Positions 31,553-42,989 of a DNA stretch of 64,000 bases are shown piece by piece. The notes under the pieces were generated by a model, which was not told the origin of the DNA, did no database searches, and worked only from the letters and a program-made list of their open reading frames with translations. Numbering within the stretch: position 1 is the first letter of the stretch; each line of letters begins with the position of its first letter. The translations under genes were made by a program, and so were the position numbers. Origin of the DNA: Hermetia illucens (lineage: Eukaryota; Arthropoda; Insecta; Diptera; Stratiomyidae). Location of the stretch: contig NC_051851.1 of the NCBI RefSeq assembly GCF_905115235.1, forward strand, positions 152,534,692 to 152,598,691, written 5' to 3'.

Positions 31553-32250
31553 CTAAAACGGAGTCACTACTAAAATTCTAGCAATATTACCTCTGCCGCC
31601 ATCATCTTTTCAGTTTTCCTGCAAAGCGTTAAAAGGAAAGGTCAAACTTTGCAATAATTTTAGAGTTTAAACTTACATTTTCCTGGTCCTTCTTTAAAAT
31701 TTCAAATAAATTTTCAAAACTTCCCAATATTTTATTTACTTCAATTTTTCCCTGTTATTTTTTTTATTTATTTTTTATTTTTATATTCCATTAATTTATC
31801 GTCTTATATATTTTTTTAAAAACTTAATTTACTTCCGAGGAAGATGTTAAAAGGAGTTAAAATATTTTTTTAGTGATTTGTCTGACTTTCAAAAAAAAAA
31901 TAATTCGTTTGCAGACCCTACTTAGAATGTCCTTAAATTTAATATGAAAGTAGAAAACATAGTAGGGACGTATAAGTAATAAAAGGAACACAGGACGGTA
32001 TAAAGTTAATTCTCCCTTCACCCCAACCAGTTTATCCTCTAATAATTATTAATTGAGCCTCGAAAATCTTGACCTTGAGAGCGGCCCCCAACCTGCTGCT
32101 GGGTAAAAATTGCCTATGAAAAGGACACCCAAAAATAAAACCCAACATGGAGAAGCACAAAGAGAATAAAGTTACGGTGCATGGTTTCGAAAATCCACTA
32201 CCAGCTGTTTTCCGAAGTAGGTAAGCGGGCTCCTGGCAGTCGACCGGAAA
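31553..32250. other. AT-rich 5' flank of host gene 3
   Basis: Very AT-rich to about 31900, with homopolymer A and T runs. No coding pattern or repeat match. The promoter and first exon of host gene 3 would be expected here, but nothing specific was identified. Confidence 0.4.
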
Positions 32251-35200
32251 CGACCGTAGTACCTCAGTAGGAATCTTTGGCTACTATGGCATCTAGTGTT
32301 ACAAGCGCACGGGAGGGACTAAAAGGGCGGACCCGTTCAAAACAAGCTTAATTCTTCCCGGGACCCCGACCAAGCTGGCAGAAACCACCCGAGCGGTATT
32401 GGATGCAGCGACTAATCACGAGCCGCCTTTATCCCACTCGGACCGCTGGAATATTCATCAAAATGTAAGGGCCATGGTAAAAGGCACCCGGTTGGCAAGG
32501 GAGGATGAAAGAGGCGTCTCGAGTGAAAAAGTGAGGCGAGCGTCACGGGTAACGTCTATTCAAAACACGGTTTCCCGGGAGAAGGTACCGTGAACGGGTG
32601 AACGAAACTATAGGCTAGCAAAGCTCCCCAAACCAACTCGCAAAAAGTGCAGCACGTGAGGATGGCTGAGACCTCCTACGTAATTCACATAGCCGTGATT
32701 CTGGGAAAAGGGAGTGGATTTCTTAAGTCGGATGCGGAAGTCTGGAAAAAGGTGGCACTTCGAAAGGGAAAAGATAAGACCAGAGGTGTTCATCATCTCC
32801 GAACGATGTGAAGAGTCATTCACTGACACTCACCAATTTGGAAGACAAGGCAGCCGCATTAGATGGTCCCAGAAAGAAGCTCTTATATTGGAGCTCAAGA
32901 AATCCAACAATTTAACCGGAGACAAATTGTTGTGTCAAATGGGAAACATAAGGACTAGCAGACCAGAGATCACTAAAGTCTGCAAGGATGTAAATGAGAT
33001 TACCACGAAGGAGAAGGTTCGTGAGGCCTTGGAAAAGCGATTCAATCTTATCCGACTACAAGAATCAGAGGGGAAACGCTACGGAAAGCTTATGGTGCAA
33101 CACAACCCGCCAGCATCAACCTACCACTGGGAACAGCAGGCAAACTATTAGCAGCAGATAGAGTAACAATAAGGTAGGTTATGTGTCAACTCAAGGAGCA
33201 TGTGGTAAATCGATGATTTAGATGCCTTGGTTTCGGTCACATTGCGAAATCCTGTACCAGTCCAATTGGCAGGTCAAACCATTACAGAAGATGTGAACCG
33301 GAAGGCCATATCAGCAAGGACTGTGGAGCTGACCTAAATTGCTTACTGTTCAAAGGCAAGGAGGATATGGACCATCGGCACGTTGCATGCAGCAGCAGGC
33401 ACCCAGAAATCAGGAGAGTCGTCAACACAAATCGCTAATGAGGTCGATACAACTGTAAGAGAAATATCAACGTGGCCCTAATAAGTGAGCCATATCAAAA
33501 TTACGCTGGTGGCATTTAAATCGAAATACAAAACGGCGAGGCCGCGATATGAGCTTAGAAAAATAAATCTTCATGGAAATAATGGAGCACCCGGAGGATG
33601 GCTTCATCAGAACGAAGGTAGAAGGAGGTCAAATGAACAGCTGTTATACCCCATCCAGCACTACATTTGCCGAGTATGAAAAGATGCTAAGTGCTTCGGT
33701 TTTGGATGCAAGAAGACTTTGACTTCATTGCAGGTAATTTTAGTGTCTAGGCTCTTGAATGGAGCAGTTGGGCGACGGATGTGAGAGGACGTGTTCTGCT
33801 CGAAGCATTCATGGAGCTAGACATTGTATTCGCAAATGTTGGGACCTTATAAACTTTCAAGGGAGGGGACCTAGATTCTACAGTGGACCCAACATAGGTG
33901 AGCGCCGCTTTAGCCAGTAGAGTCGTTTAGCAAGCTAGTTTTGAACTATACTCGCAGTGACCACCAGACAATTTGCATGGAATTCAAAAGCGAACCCAGC
34001 TCGAAAAATAGCTCTCGCAGAATGCCGAATGGTTTTCTCGGTTGGACTGGGATACGTTCTCCGCAGCGTTCAATCACAACATATCCCTGAAGGGTACTGT
34101 CAAACGGAAAACACCCAAATTACCCGATGAGGAGAGGAAGCTTGCGATGCTGCTACGTCCATAAGGCGCGCCAGTAGGCAACCCAACTACTGATGGAACA
34201 GCGAAACCGTTACCTTGCGAGCCGTATGTTTCCGGACAATTACGCTTGACCAGAAGCTCAAGAGAATGCCCGGTAGTAGTAGTCGAGAGGAGACACACAA
34301 GCAACTACATGGCCGCTTAAAAGAAACCACCCAGAAGAGTAAAAAGAACTGCTTCAAACAGGTGTGCGATCACGCCGATATAAACGCTTGGGGTAGGGCC
34401 TACAAAATAGTAATGGAAAGGCTGATAAAATCTCCTCTTGTTTGTTGGTCATTGTTGCCATTCTGTTTCCTCACCATGAAAACAATAGAAGGCAAAAGGT
34501 TATGTAATTCAACTAGGGCAATTCCAATAAATCACCCGTGGGCTCTTCATCATATCGCCTGATCTTCTGGTTGGATACAATGAGGAAGATAATGGAAAGG
34601 ACATCTACAACAGACTCCTGCCCATCGTTGAAAGTAAAAATGGCTTGTCGGGGCAACAGTATGGTGTTGTTTGGCGTACCACTCTACGCAGATGCAATAA
34701 GCGTGGTCGTGAATGTGGCAAAAGACGCACTGGTCTATGGCGGTTGCTGTTCATGTTGATATTGGATGTCAAAAACGCATTCAACTCCGCCAATTGGAAC
34801 CGAATTAAAGGGACGTTGGCTGTCTTAGGTGTTCCCGGATGGTTAGCGAGCCTAGTGGAAAATTACCTCTCGGACTCTCTGATACAGGACGAATGAAGGC
34901 CCCAAAGAGTATATTGTCACAGGGTGGAGGGAGGAGGTTCCACGGGACTCAGAACTAGCATAGATACCCTGTTTTTAGAATGTCATGTGCCTACTCTTCC
35001 CATCCCAAAGGAGGCTACGATAATCGGCTTTGCGGATAATCCAGCTGTGGTTGTTACAAGAAAGTACCCGGGGCATGTGGTGATTTACGCGACAGAAACA
35101 TTGAGAGCGGTGAAGTCCTGGCTAGAAAAAGCCTTGCTGACCTTAGCGGACGAGAAAAGAGAAGCGGTCTCAATAACAAACCGTAGAAAGAAGAACCCTA

Positions 35201-35720
35201 AGAGTGATAGCTGACGCCCATCTGAGCTTTAGGGAGCACCTAGAATATGCAATTCTGTATCATGCAAGATGTATCAAGGGGCACACAGAAAGCAGGAATA
35301 TAACAAGTTCACAGTGGATTGATCCCTGACAATGGAAATGAAACGAGTCTACAAAGGATCGGTAGACGCCCAAGCTCATTCCCATGATTAGAGTGTGACT
35401 TGAGCAGAAACAACACAACATGGGATATGGTGGTTGCTTCAGGCAGTATCTGCACCACTTTGGATTGGATGATTCATCGAACTGTCCCGAAGTATGCAGA
35501 GCATGTGATATTTCACTTCCAAGGTTCGCAATAGAGAGGAGGAACCTGAACCAAAGGTTGAGCAAGAGAATGACCCCGGAGAATATAGTTGCAGAAATGG
35601 TGAGGTCGAAGAAGAATTGGCTTACTCTTTTCTCCGCAATCGTTAAGATACAGAAGGATTTGCTGAAAGAGGAGAAAAAGGGGAAAGAGGAAAGTCACAG
35701 AAGTACTAATGCCTAAAGGC
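32250..35720 (+). mobile_element. R1-clade LINE (family R1-b), long but badly decayed copy
   Basis: Order of pieces is that of a whole R1 element. The ORF1 start region lies near 32288. The ORF1 core (32714-33151) reads KEKVREALEKRFNLIRLQES. Zinc knuckles (about 33210-33400) read CFRCLGFGHIAKSC and HYRRCEPEGHISKDC. The endonuclease (33690-33960) reads LLEAFMELDIVFANVG. The RT linker (34330-34420) and RT (34740-35215) follow, with LILDVKNAFNSANWNRIKG, ATIIGFADNPAVVV and SWLEKALLTLADEKREAV. The C-terminal zinc finger region (35420-35716) reads GGCFRQYLHHFGLDDSSNC and PENIVAEMVRSKKNW. The catalytic box reads FADN, so it would be inactive even without the many stops. Ends are uncertain by 100 bp or more. 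Confidence 0.8.
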
Positions 35721-35869
35721 AAACCAACCCAGATAAGTAATATCTAAATGATGGTCTCGCGGGGCTGGAGAGCCGACGTCTGGTTTTTAGTGGATGCAAA
35801 CCCCATACCGGCGGTGGACGCGTTGTTCTAAGGTGTAAACAAAAAAAAATACTATAATATTCTACTGCC
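35721..35869. other. Unassigned spacer
   Basis: Nothing recognised. Confidence 0.4.
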
Positions 35870-36720
35870 AGATGACGTCTTGGTATCAGTAATTTGGGTT
35901 ACCACCCTGGGATCAATGTCAATTTTCTTAGATGTAGGTAGCTTTCCGCCTGGCTGATATACTCCCTCCTCCGGAAACTGCACTCCTTGCTACATCTGGG
36001 TATGAAAATGGAGAGGATTGAATCATAGAAGTGTCTTCCAGGATACGGTTGGGCATATCCTCATTACCCCCATGAAACACGCGCATACCAATCTTTGAAG
36101 TAATCCTGGACTAATACTATACCCCACATCAATGATAATAGTACTCCACCAGCCATCAGAATGTTACTGTCTTCCGTTGTGGAATAAGACCTCGCAAAAT
36201 TAGTAGGTGTAGCCTACATTCCTCATTTTCGATAAATGTGCCATCGCCTTTTCAGGTAGACAAAGGAAATTTCACCTTCCTTGGCTACAGCCTTATTTAG
36301 ATTGGATCCTTTTTTGGTTTGTTCAATTCCTTCCAAAAATTCCTTGAAGTTATTTTGGTTTCCTTCACTGATCGCGTTACGTAATCAGTTCGTTTTTGTA
36401 CCTTGTTCAATCCCCTGGTTGTTTCGTCCAGTTGAAGAGCGTTCCACCTCAGACCAGAAGCTGGCTTAGTTACTGGTTTACCAGGACGACTGTCTTAGCC
36501 CTGCCCCGTTGCGACAGTGTTGACCGTATTGAAGCCTTCCGCCCATGCTCCGAATTCCAATTCGTTCCTAATATCGCCCTCCCAACTCTAGATGAGCTAT
36601 GTTAGTACTCAGATACCTCAGCTAGGAATCCCAAAGGGGAATCTTATTATTCTATTATATTAGAGGATTCCACCAAAACCTTCCAGTTCCCGGCTAGTTC
36701 ATTCATAAAAGTATACCGAC
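35870..36720 (-). mobile_element. LOA-clade LINE, deleted copy
   Basis: Nucleotide similarity to the main LOA copy comes in three blocks: 35875-36110 to 20150-20390, 36120-36170 to about 20880-20930, and 36200-36720 to 26700-27300. The regions between are missing. All frames are closed. Confidence 0.75.
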
Positions 36721-38410
36721 AAATTTTATAAAGATACAAGGATACAACACGAGATATGACGAACAAATGGCAGAGGCAAGCCTTGATCATCTAGTGATGA
36801 ATTAAGAGAAGAAGCAAACTTTGTTAATAGAGTGAATGCCTGAATTTTTGTCGCAAATACTATGCCTTGATCTATACGAACTACTAGGCGGAGCAACTGA
36901 TCCATTTTTTGATAGTTTATTTATTTGCTAACAACGAGAAGGTATCCAGCGCAGTGAATCTGTCTGATGAGCGAATAGTAACTATTTTTGTCGCGTGTTA
37001 AGTCTAATTCACCTCTCGAGGGGATGTTACTGCTGTGCTTTGCGTCAGGAATTTCTTTCAATGCCGTTGGGGGACCTTTGTCTTAAAAAAGGATGATAGA
37101 GAAGCTATATGCCTAAGAATCTACCACTGGTGCCACTAGCCGGTTACTCTGTTGATTTCACGTAAGGCCGAGAAATACGAGCCTGGTATCCTCTTGTACG
37201 ATTAGTCACGTAGTGCTTCTACTCCTTAAGGTGCCTTGGTATCCGATAGAACACAATCTGAAAATCGGATAATAGCGTCAACGGAAAGTGTGTCAATATG
37301 CGCGTTGTTGAGGCCAATACCAATAGCTAGAGAGAGACTAGAGCTTCAACTTGCGATCCATAGCACCGTCCTGGAAAAAAAATGTCATCCCCTTGCTTAC
37401 TTGAAGCGGACACCTTCGTATATATCGTTATAAATAGCGCACGAGCATGAATCTGGCTGTCATCAATGCAAATGTAAAACATTGTGGCTCATACGTGCGT
37501 GCTGTGGTTCGAGGTGCGCTGAAGCCATACCTGACCATCGTGGATATCTGATAGAGTTTTGCTCCAATCAAACCCCAGTGAGGCCGGAAGAAGATCTTAC
37601 CCCGAACCAAGAAGACTAAACACAGGAGATCAGCGCATTGTTCTAAATTGTATGCTGGGAAAAATCATTGCGCATTTTCGAAGTGGAACGACAAATGCGC
37701 GAGGAAAATTCTATGCATTAGTACCGTTAGTGTGATGCAGTGCGTTAAGCAGCCACGTGGCTGCGAGCACACGGCTGCGAGTATTTGACATTGCACAGCT
37801 GTTTATGGCTTACCACATGGGTTGGGAAAACACACAGAAGAAAGCCATCTAAGCGCCAGCAACACACCGGCACATTAATACATGAAACACAAGGGCTACG
37901 CGTGATCAAAGCGATGTTCCGAATTCGCTCACCAAAAATGCGCTGCGAATCTTAATGTCTAGATGATATCCGAATTGTTGAAAAAACCTTTTTGACTTCT
38001 GCAAATAACGCCACTCTGGCTTGCCCGAAACCGAGAATGATATGCAGCAGAAAAAGTTGGAATGTGCGTTATGAATAAGTACCGAAACATTGTCTACAAT
38101 GTGAATCTTCTACAATTCAGCACGACCAAAAACCTACTTCGAAAAGAGATGGTCACCATTTTGTCCCCTGGGCTCTCATATTTTGGCATGAACGTTGAAT
38201 TTTTTCTCAGAGGTCGAAATTAGAGAGCCAAGTTTTACTCGAGAATCTTGAATCCTGGTATCCCTGTTCTGATCGAGATCTTGATGATATATGTTAGCTC
38301 ACCCATTCTGTGAGTTGGAACCTAGTATTGTATCTTAGAAGAAATACACCAAACATTTCTCAGCTGGTTATCAAAAAGTTGCTTACCTCTGAGCGCCTCG
38401 AACTTTTGGG
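36721..38410. other. Unassigned spacer
   Basis: No gene, RNA or repeat match was recognised across about 1.7 kb. Short frames (37236-37433, 37428-37610) have no recognised motif. Confidence 0.4.
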
Positions 38411-41409
38411 TGACAGTCATTAACGTCTTCTTCTTTTTCTTCAGCCTTTGTCCCGTTCACAAGGGGGTCGGCTCGTCGTGATCGGTTTCGCCATTTGGCT
38501 CTATCGAATGCCTGATCTGGGTGCAATCTCGAGGCTTTCAAATCCCCATCCAGCGTATCAAGCCACCGTTGTTTAGGTCTGCCTTTTGGTTGTTTACCAT
38601 CGACTTCGATGTTCAGACCAATCTTTGCAAGTGAATTCTCGTTTGCACGAATTGCGTGACCATACCATCGAAGACGCCTCTCTCGCAACTTTTCCACGAT
38701 CGGTGCGACCCCATAACGATCGCGGATATCCTCATTTTGGATGTGATCTAAACGTGTGACGCCACTAGTCCAACGTAGCATCTTCGTCTCCATTACCGCG
38801 AGACGCCGTTCATTGTCTTTTATGGTCGGCCAACACTCAGAACCATAGAGAGCGACTGGACGGACGACATTGCGGTAAATTTTAGATTTGAGACGTTCGT
38901 TGATACGTCGATCACAAAGGACACCAGTTGTGGAACGCCACTTCATCCAGGTTGCGTTAATGCGTGAAGCAATTTCATAACGCAGCTCTCCATTGGCTGA
39001 TAGCGTTGACCCGAGGTATTTAAATCGCTCAGTTCTGGGCAGATCACTGCCGCTGACAGTGATTGTGCCTGTTTCATGGGGAGCGGTCGTCAAAAATTCA
39101 GTTTTGTTTAAATTCAATCTGAGACCGTGTTGCATGAGGCGATCATTCCATTTTTGAACAAGTTGCTCGAGATCATTTTTGCTATCAGATGCTAGGAAAA
39201 CATCATCTGCATGAAGCAGTGTGACGGTGTCCATAACAAGGACAAAGAGGAGTGGTGAGAGGGCACTTCCTTGATGAACACCAACAGAGACACGAAGCGG
39301 TTTTGATACACCCGCCATACTTCGAACTTTACTTTTCGGAACATGGTAGAGCAATTGAACCCAGCGCACGAGTTCTTCTGGCACGAAGTGTTGTCGTAAA
39401 GCATACCAGATGAGTTCGTGTGGTAGACGGTCAAACGCTTTCTCTAGATCCAGAAAGGCAATGTAAAGAGGGCGATGCTTCTCACTGTGTTTCTCCATGA
39501 GTAACCGCGCAGCGTGTATTGCGTCAGTAGTTCCGCAGTTCTTGACAAATCCGGCTTGATTCACGGTTATTTCAACGATTTCGCGAATACGGTTGTCAAG
39601 AATGCGTTCAAAAATCTTCATGGTATGGGAAAGTAACCGGATCCGACGGTAATTTGAACATTCTGCTGGGTTACCTTTCTTTTTCCATATTGGAACAGTG
39701 GTACTTTCTTGCCAGTCAAATGGTGTTCTTCCTTCCTGAATAACCCGGTTAAAGAATTCACTGAGCCACAGTGTTGGGTCCCAGCTCTTCGCTTTCCAGA
39801 GCTCAGATGCAATGTCGTCAGGTCCTGTTGCTTTCCCCGATTTCATTTGTTTTATTACCTCCTCGACTTCAGTTGCGCTGACTGGTGGAACTGCTCCAAA
39901 TGTCGGCAATGATTGTGGAAGTGGAGGATGAGCAAATTCTTCAGTTGAAATCTGCTCGAAGTATTCTCGCCATCTATCCGTTGCGGCTCGACGGTTGGTA
40001 AGCAAAGTACCGTTCTTGTCATTAACACAACAGAAGTGTTCGATATCCTGTGTGCGTTCATCACGGCTTTTAGCAAGTCGATACAGATCTCTCTCGCCAT
40101 CCCGAGTGTCCAGTTTATCGTAAAGATTTTTGAAATGGTTCGCTCGGGTGACAGCGACCGCTTTCTTTGCTTCCCGGTTGGCATTCTTATAAATTTGCCA
40201 ATTAGCAGGTGTTTTATCGTCGAGAAATTTGTGGTAGAGGCGTTTCTTTTCACGGACCTTCATTTCAACGTTATCATTCCAAAGCCAAGTATCTCGGTTG
40301 ATGTACCGCTTACCCGGCTTGGTGACCCCGAGGGTTGCAGAGGCCGCTTTGTGGATCGTGTCTTTCATTTGGTTCCATGATTCTTCCACATTCGTAATGG
40401 TTGGCAATCGTATGAGTGAAACCGTTTCTTCATTCTTCTCACCAAATCGCCACCATTTAATGCGCGGCGGGCCAGTGCGTTCCTCACGCCGTTTTATCGG
40501 TGGCTTAATTCGCAGGACAGCAATCAACGGCCGATGCTGAGGTGCGATGGCCTCGTAGGGAACGACTTTGCAATCAGTGACAGTGGTAAAATGTTGACGT
40601 CTTATGAGAATATAGTCGATTTGCGTTTTATTGTTCCCACTATAAAATGTGGGAAGATGAGACAATCGTTTGATGAACCATGTATTCATAAGTACAAGGT
40701 CATGGGTGTCCGCAAAATCGATTATACGCTCGCCACCTTCATTGCGCGCTCCGAACCCCTTTCCCCCATGGCACCTGTTACCGTCTGCCTTTTCACCCAC
40801 ATGACCATTAAGGTCGCCGGCAATGATTATGTAATCGTCAGCAGGCACGTGACAAGTCTTTTCATCGAGAAGTTGCCAGAAGGCATCTTTCTCGGCATCT
40901 GGTCGGCCTGTCTGTGGTGCATACGCGGTGAAGAAGTGAATAGTGCGATCAGCTGATTTAATGGTGAGCTTCATCAGCCGATCATCAAATCGTTCGACTT
41001 CTTTAATGGCATCACGGAAACCCTCTGAGATGGCAATGCCAACACCATATTGAGTGTGTGGGTTACCAAAATAGAGAAGTTTGTAGCCATTTTTACCGCG
41101 TTCGCGTTCAATGTCGCAGCTTTTGGAACCAGACCATCGGGTTTCTTGCAGAGCGCAGATGTCAATGCACCTTTTCCGAAGGGCTCTTGCGAGTTCCTCG
41201 GTCTTTCCAGTTAGGGTACCAACATTTAGCGTGCAGACACGTATTTGTTTTGTTCGTTGTGTGCGGACTAACTTGCTTACGTCCTGACGCCGTCCATGCG
41301 TCAAGAACCCTTGCCCATTTCTCGACAGGACCGGGGCCCGTCCTGCCGCGTCGACTGAGGTGGACGCCCTAGCATTTCTCCGAGGCCTGTGACTTAATCC
41401 GATCATCAT
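38383..41409 (-). CDS. RTE family B endonuclease-reverse transcriptase, open throughout
   Basis: 1008 codons open. The first 994 lie in the element and the last 14 plus the stop come from flanking DNA, because the element has no stop codon of its own in this frame. The APE endonuclease spans about residues 50-290, with TLNVGTLTG, ALQETRWSG, AGDLNGHVG, and HRPL where SDH is usual. RT spans about 510-780, with FLDLEKAFDRLPHELIW and VHQGSALSPLLFVLVMD. The catalytic box reads HADD (His 733) instead of Y/FADD. Compared with the old copy near 6270, about ten residues before the box are gone (MDTVT runs straight into LLHADD). The C-terminal RERRLRWYGHAIR and KGRPKQRW motifs are intact. It would encode all functions of an autonomous RTE, but the changed catalytic box leaves activity in doubt. 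Confidence 0.9.
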   Translation of the reverse strand: MMIGLSHRPRRNARASTSVDAAGRAPVLSRNGQGFLTHGRRQDVSKLVRTQRTKQIRVCTLNVGTLTGKTEELARALRKRCIDICALQETRWSGSKSCDIERERGKNGYKLLYFGNPHTQYGVGIAISEGFRDAIKEVERFDDRLMKLTIKSADRTIHFFTAYAPQTGRPDAEKDAFWQLLDEKTCHVPADDYIIIAGDLNGHVGEKADGNRCHGGKGFGARNEGGERIIDFADTHDLVLMNTWFIKRLSHLPTFYSGNNKTQIDYILIRRQHFTTVTDCKVVPYEAIAPQHRPLIAVLRIKPPIKRREERTGPPRIKWWRFGEKNEETVSLIRLPTITNVEESWNQMKDTIHKAASATLGVTKPGKRYINRDTWLWNDNVEMKVREKKRLYHKFLDDKTPANWQIYKNANREAKKAVAVTRANHFKNLYDKLDTRDGERDLYRLAKSRDERTQDIEHFCCVNDKNGTLLTNRRAATDRWREYFEQISTEEFAHPPLPQSLPTFGAVPPVSATEVEEVIKQMKSGKATGPDDIASELWKAKSWDPTLWLSEFFNRVIQEGRTPFDWQESTTVPIWKKKGNPAECSNYRRIRLLSHTMKIFERILDNRIREIVEITVNQAGFVKNCGTTDAIHAARLLMEKHSEKHRPLYIAFLDLEKAFDRLPHELIWYALRQHFVPEELVRWVQLLYHVPKSKVRSMAGVSKPLRVSVGVHQGSALSPLLFVLVMDTVTLLHADDVFLASDSKNDLEQLVQKWNDRLMQHGLRLNLNKTEFLTTAPHETGTITVSGSDLPRTERFKYLGSTLSANGELRYEIASRINATWMKWRSTTGVLCDRRINERLKSKIYRNVVRPVALYGSECWPTIKDNERRLAVMETKMLRWTSGVTRLDHIQNEDIRDRYGVAPIVEKLRERRLRWYGHAIRANENSLAKIGLNIEVDGKQPKGRPKQRWLDTLDGDLKASRLHPDQAFDRAKWRNRSRRADPLVNGTKAEEKEEDVNDCHPKVRGAQR
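38411..38427. repeat. 17-bp target-site duplication, left copy (RTE-B)
   Basis: TGACAGTCATTAACGTC repeated exactly at 41648-41664. Confidence 0.95.
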
Positions 41410-41647
41410 GTTTGTAACGACATTGTATGCATTTTCTTGGTCGACCTTTCGCGGGGCCTGTCACCAAGAGAGATCAGGTAGGATTTAGCATAGTAGAATA
41501 ACTCCAACTATACTCTATTTATCTCTTTCCCTGATCTCAGCATTTTATTTTTGTTTTACTGAGGATAGTACAGAGTACGTTGCTTCAAACCCTCCTCCTT
41601 TACCTGGGTTTGGGACCAGCATACTATGTTAATAGCATGGCGGAGTT
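38428..41647 (-). mobile_element. RTE-clade LINE, family B, full length and recent (3,220 bp)
   Basis: Bounded by a perfect 17-bp duplication. On the minus strand it has a 5' leader of 238 bp, then a single long frame to the very end of the element, then a (GAA)n-type tail (GAAGAAAAAGAAGAA). A single ORF with APE endonuclease and RT, short size and a microsatellite tail fit the RTE clade. It landed at the 3' edge of an R1-a copy (41690-42989). One open frame and the perfect duplication point to a recent insertion. Confidence 0.95.
41410..41647 (-). promoter_or_regulatory. RTE-B 5' leader
   Basis: 238 bp between the duplicated target site and the ORF start. Presumed to hold an internal promoter, as is usual for LINEs. 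No specific motif claimed. Confidence 0.4.
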
Positions 41648-41664
41648 TGACAGTCATTAACGTC
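41648..41664. repeat. 17-bp target-site duplication, right copy (RTE-B)
   Basis: Exact repeat of 38411-38427. Confidence 0.95.
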
Positions 41665-41689
41665 AAGGATTAAAAACAGCTTACGCGAT

Positions 41690-42989
41690 GTAGACCGACG
41701 AATTCCATCCCACCTCCCCCAAGAAAAAAAAGTGTGATGTGAGTCGACCACAATTCCATTGCAAAACACACAACCCGGAGATCGTGCCTTTCCAATCTTG
41801 TGCAGGTAAGACTGAAAACCTCCATGCCCATTTAAGAATAAATAAATAATCAGTTTTACCATTCTTCCGATTCAATCACGCACCTAAGTTGCCGATGAGC
41901 CGCGTAGTCCATCTCCCTCTAGTTTCATTTTGCCATGAGAGTTGCCACTCGTCTAGGGTACGTTGCCATTCTTCATAAGCAACCACCTCTCTTGACTCTT
42001 TCCCCTTCCTTAGCAAGAAGGGCAATGGGGATCACTCCCGCAATCACCATCATGGCCGGTTCAGAAACAGTGCGGTACACAAACGCTACCCGCAAAGCTC
42101 CCCATATCTTCACTTGCGCGAGGCGCTTACGATATACCTCCTTGCTAAGAGCGTGAGCCCATATCTCTGCACCGTAAAACAGGACAGACTGCGATGAATT
42201 CATTAGGAGACGTCACCTGCTAGACGTGGGACCCCCAATATTTGCCATTAGCCTACTTAGCATCGAAACTCCAGCTGCAGCTTTGGTTTGCTCAGAAAAA
42301 CTCATCTTTGAGTCAAAAGTCAGCCCGAAACACTTTACCGTTGGTTTTGATTCGATTATTCACTCGTCGGACGATATGGGACGCAAAGTCTGAATTCTCT
42401 TTTTAGTCAGGATGACTACTTCGGTTTTTTCCTGTGTAAGGTTGAAACCATGAGTAGTCATCCGCTTACCCGTCGCATCAATATGCCAAGTCTACTTTGC
42501 GCCTGTTCAACAGTGCGTCCAGCAACAAGCGCCGTGACACCGTCTGCATAACCGACCAGGCGCGACTCTTCTGGCATGTCGAGTTTAAGTAGGCTATCAT
42601 AAGTAGCGTTCCAGAGGTCCGGCACTAGGATGGATCACTGTACTACTCCTGACGTGACCTCCATCCTCCACTGACCCTCTAGCGTTTCGTAGAGCAGGAA
42701 GCCACGACTTCCATGACAGTATCAACTGTGGATCTCCCTGTTATAAAACCGAACTCCCGTGAAGATAAGTCTCCGGCAGCGCGTATCGCTTCAGCAAGTC
42801 TGCTTCTGATGAGTTTTTTGAGCACTTTTCCAACAGTGTCAAGTATACAAAGAGGACGGTATGAATACAGCAACTCGTGGTGGTCTTTCCCATTGCTGAT
42901 CAGCGCAGGACTCGCCACCTTTCAACGAGAAAGGAAAATTCCCTCTTTTAGGCAAGCGTTGAATGCGTCGAGTAGTAGGTGTGACTGTA
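41690..42989 (-). mobile_element. R1-clade LINE (R1-a copy 2), 3' part
   Basis: Parallels 59040-60400 of the long R1-a element. The C-terminal zinc finger region at 41629-41862 reads SYLHKIGKARSPGCVFCN. The part after RT has FYGAEIWAHALSKEVYRKRL. The RT part runs to the LDTVGKVLKKLIRSRLAEAI segment at 42679-42918. It has many stops. It is cut at about 42989 by a family B RTE in the opposite orientation and resumes at 44155. Confidence 0.85.
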
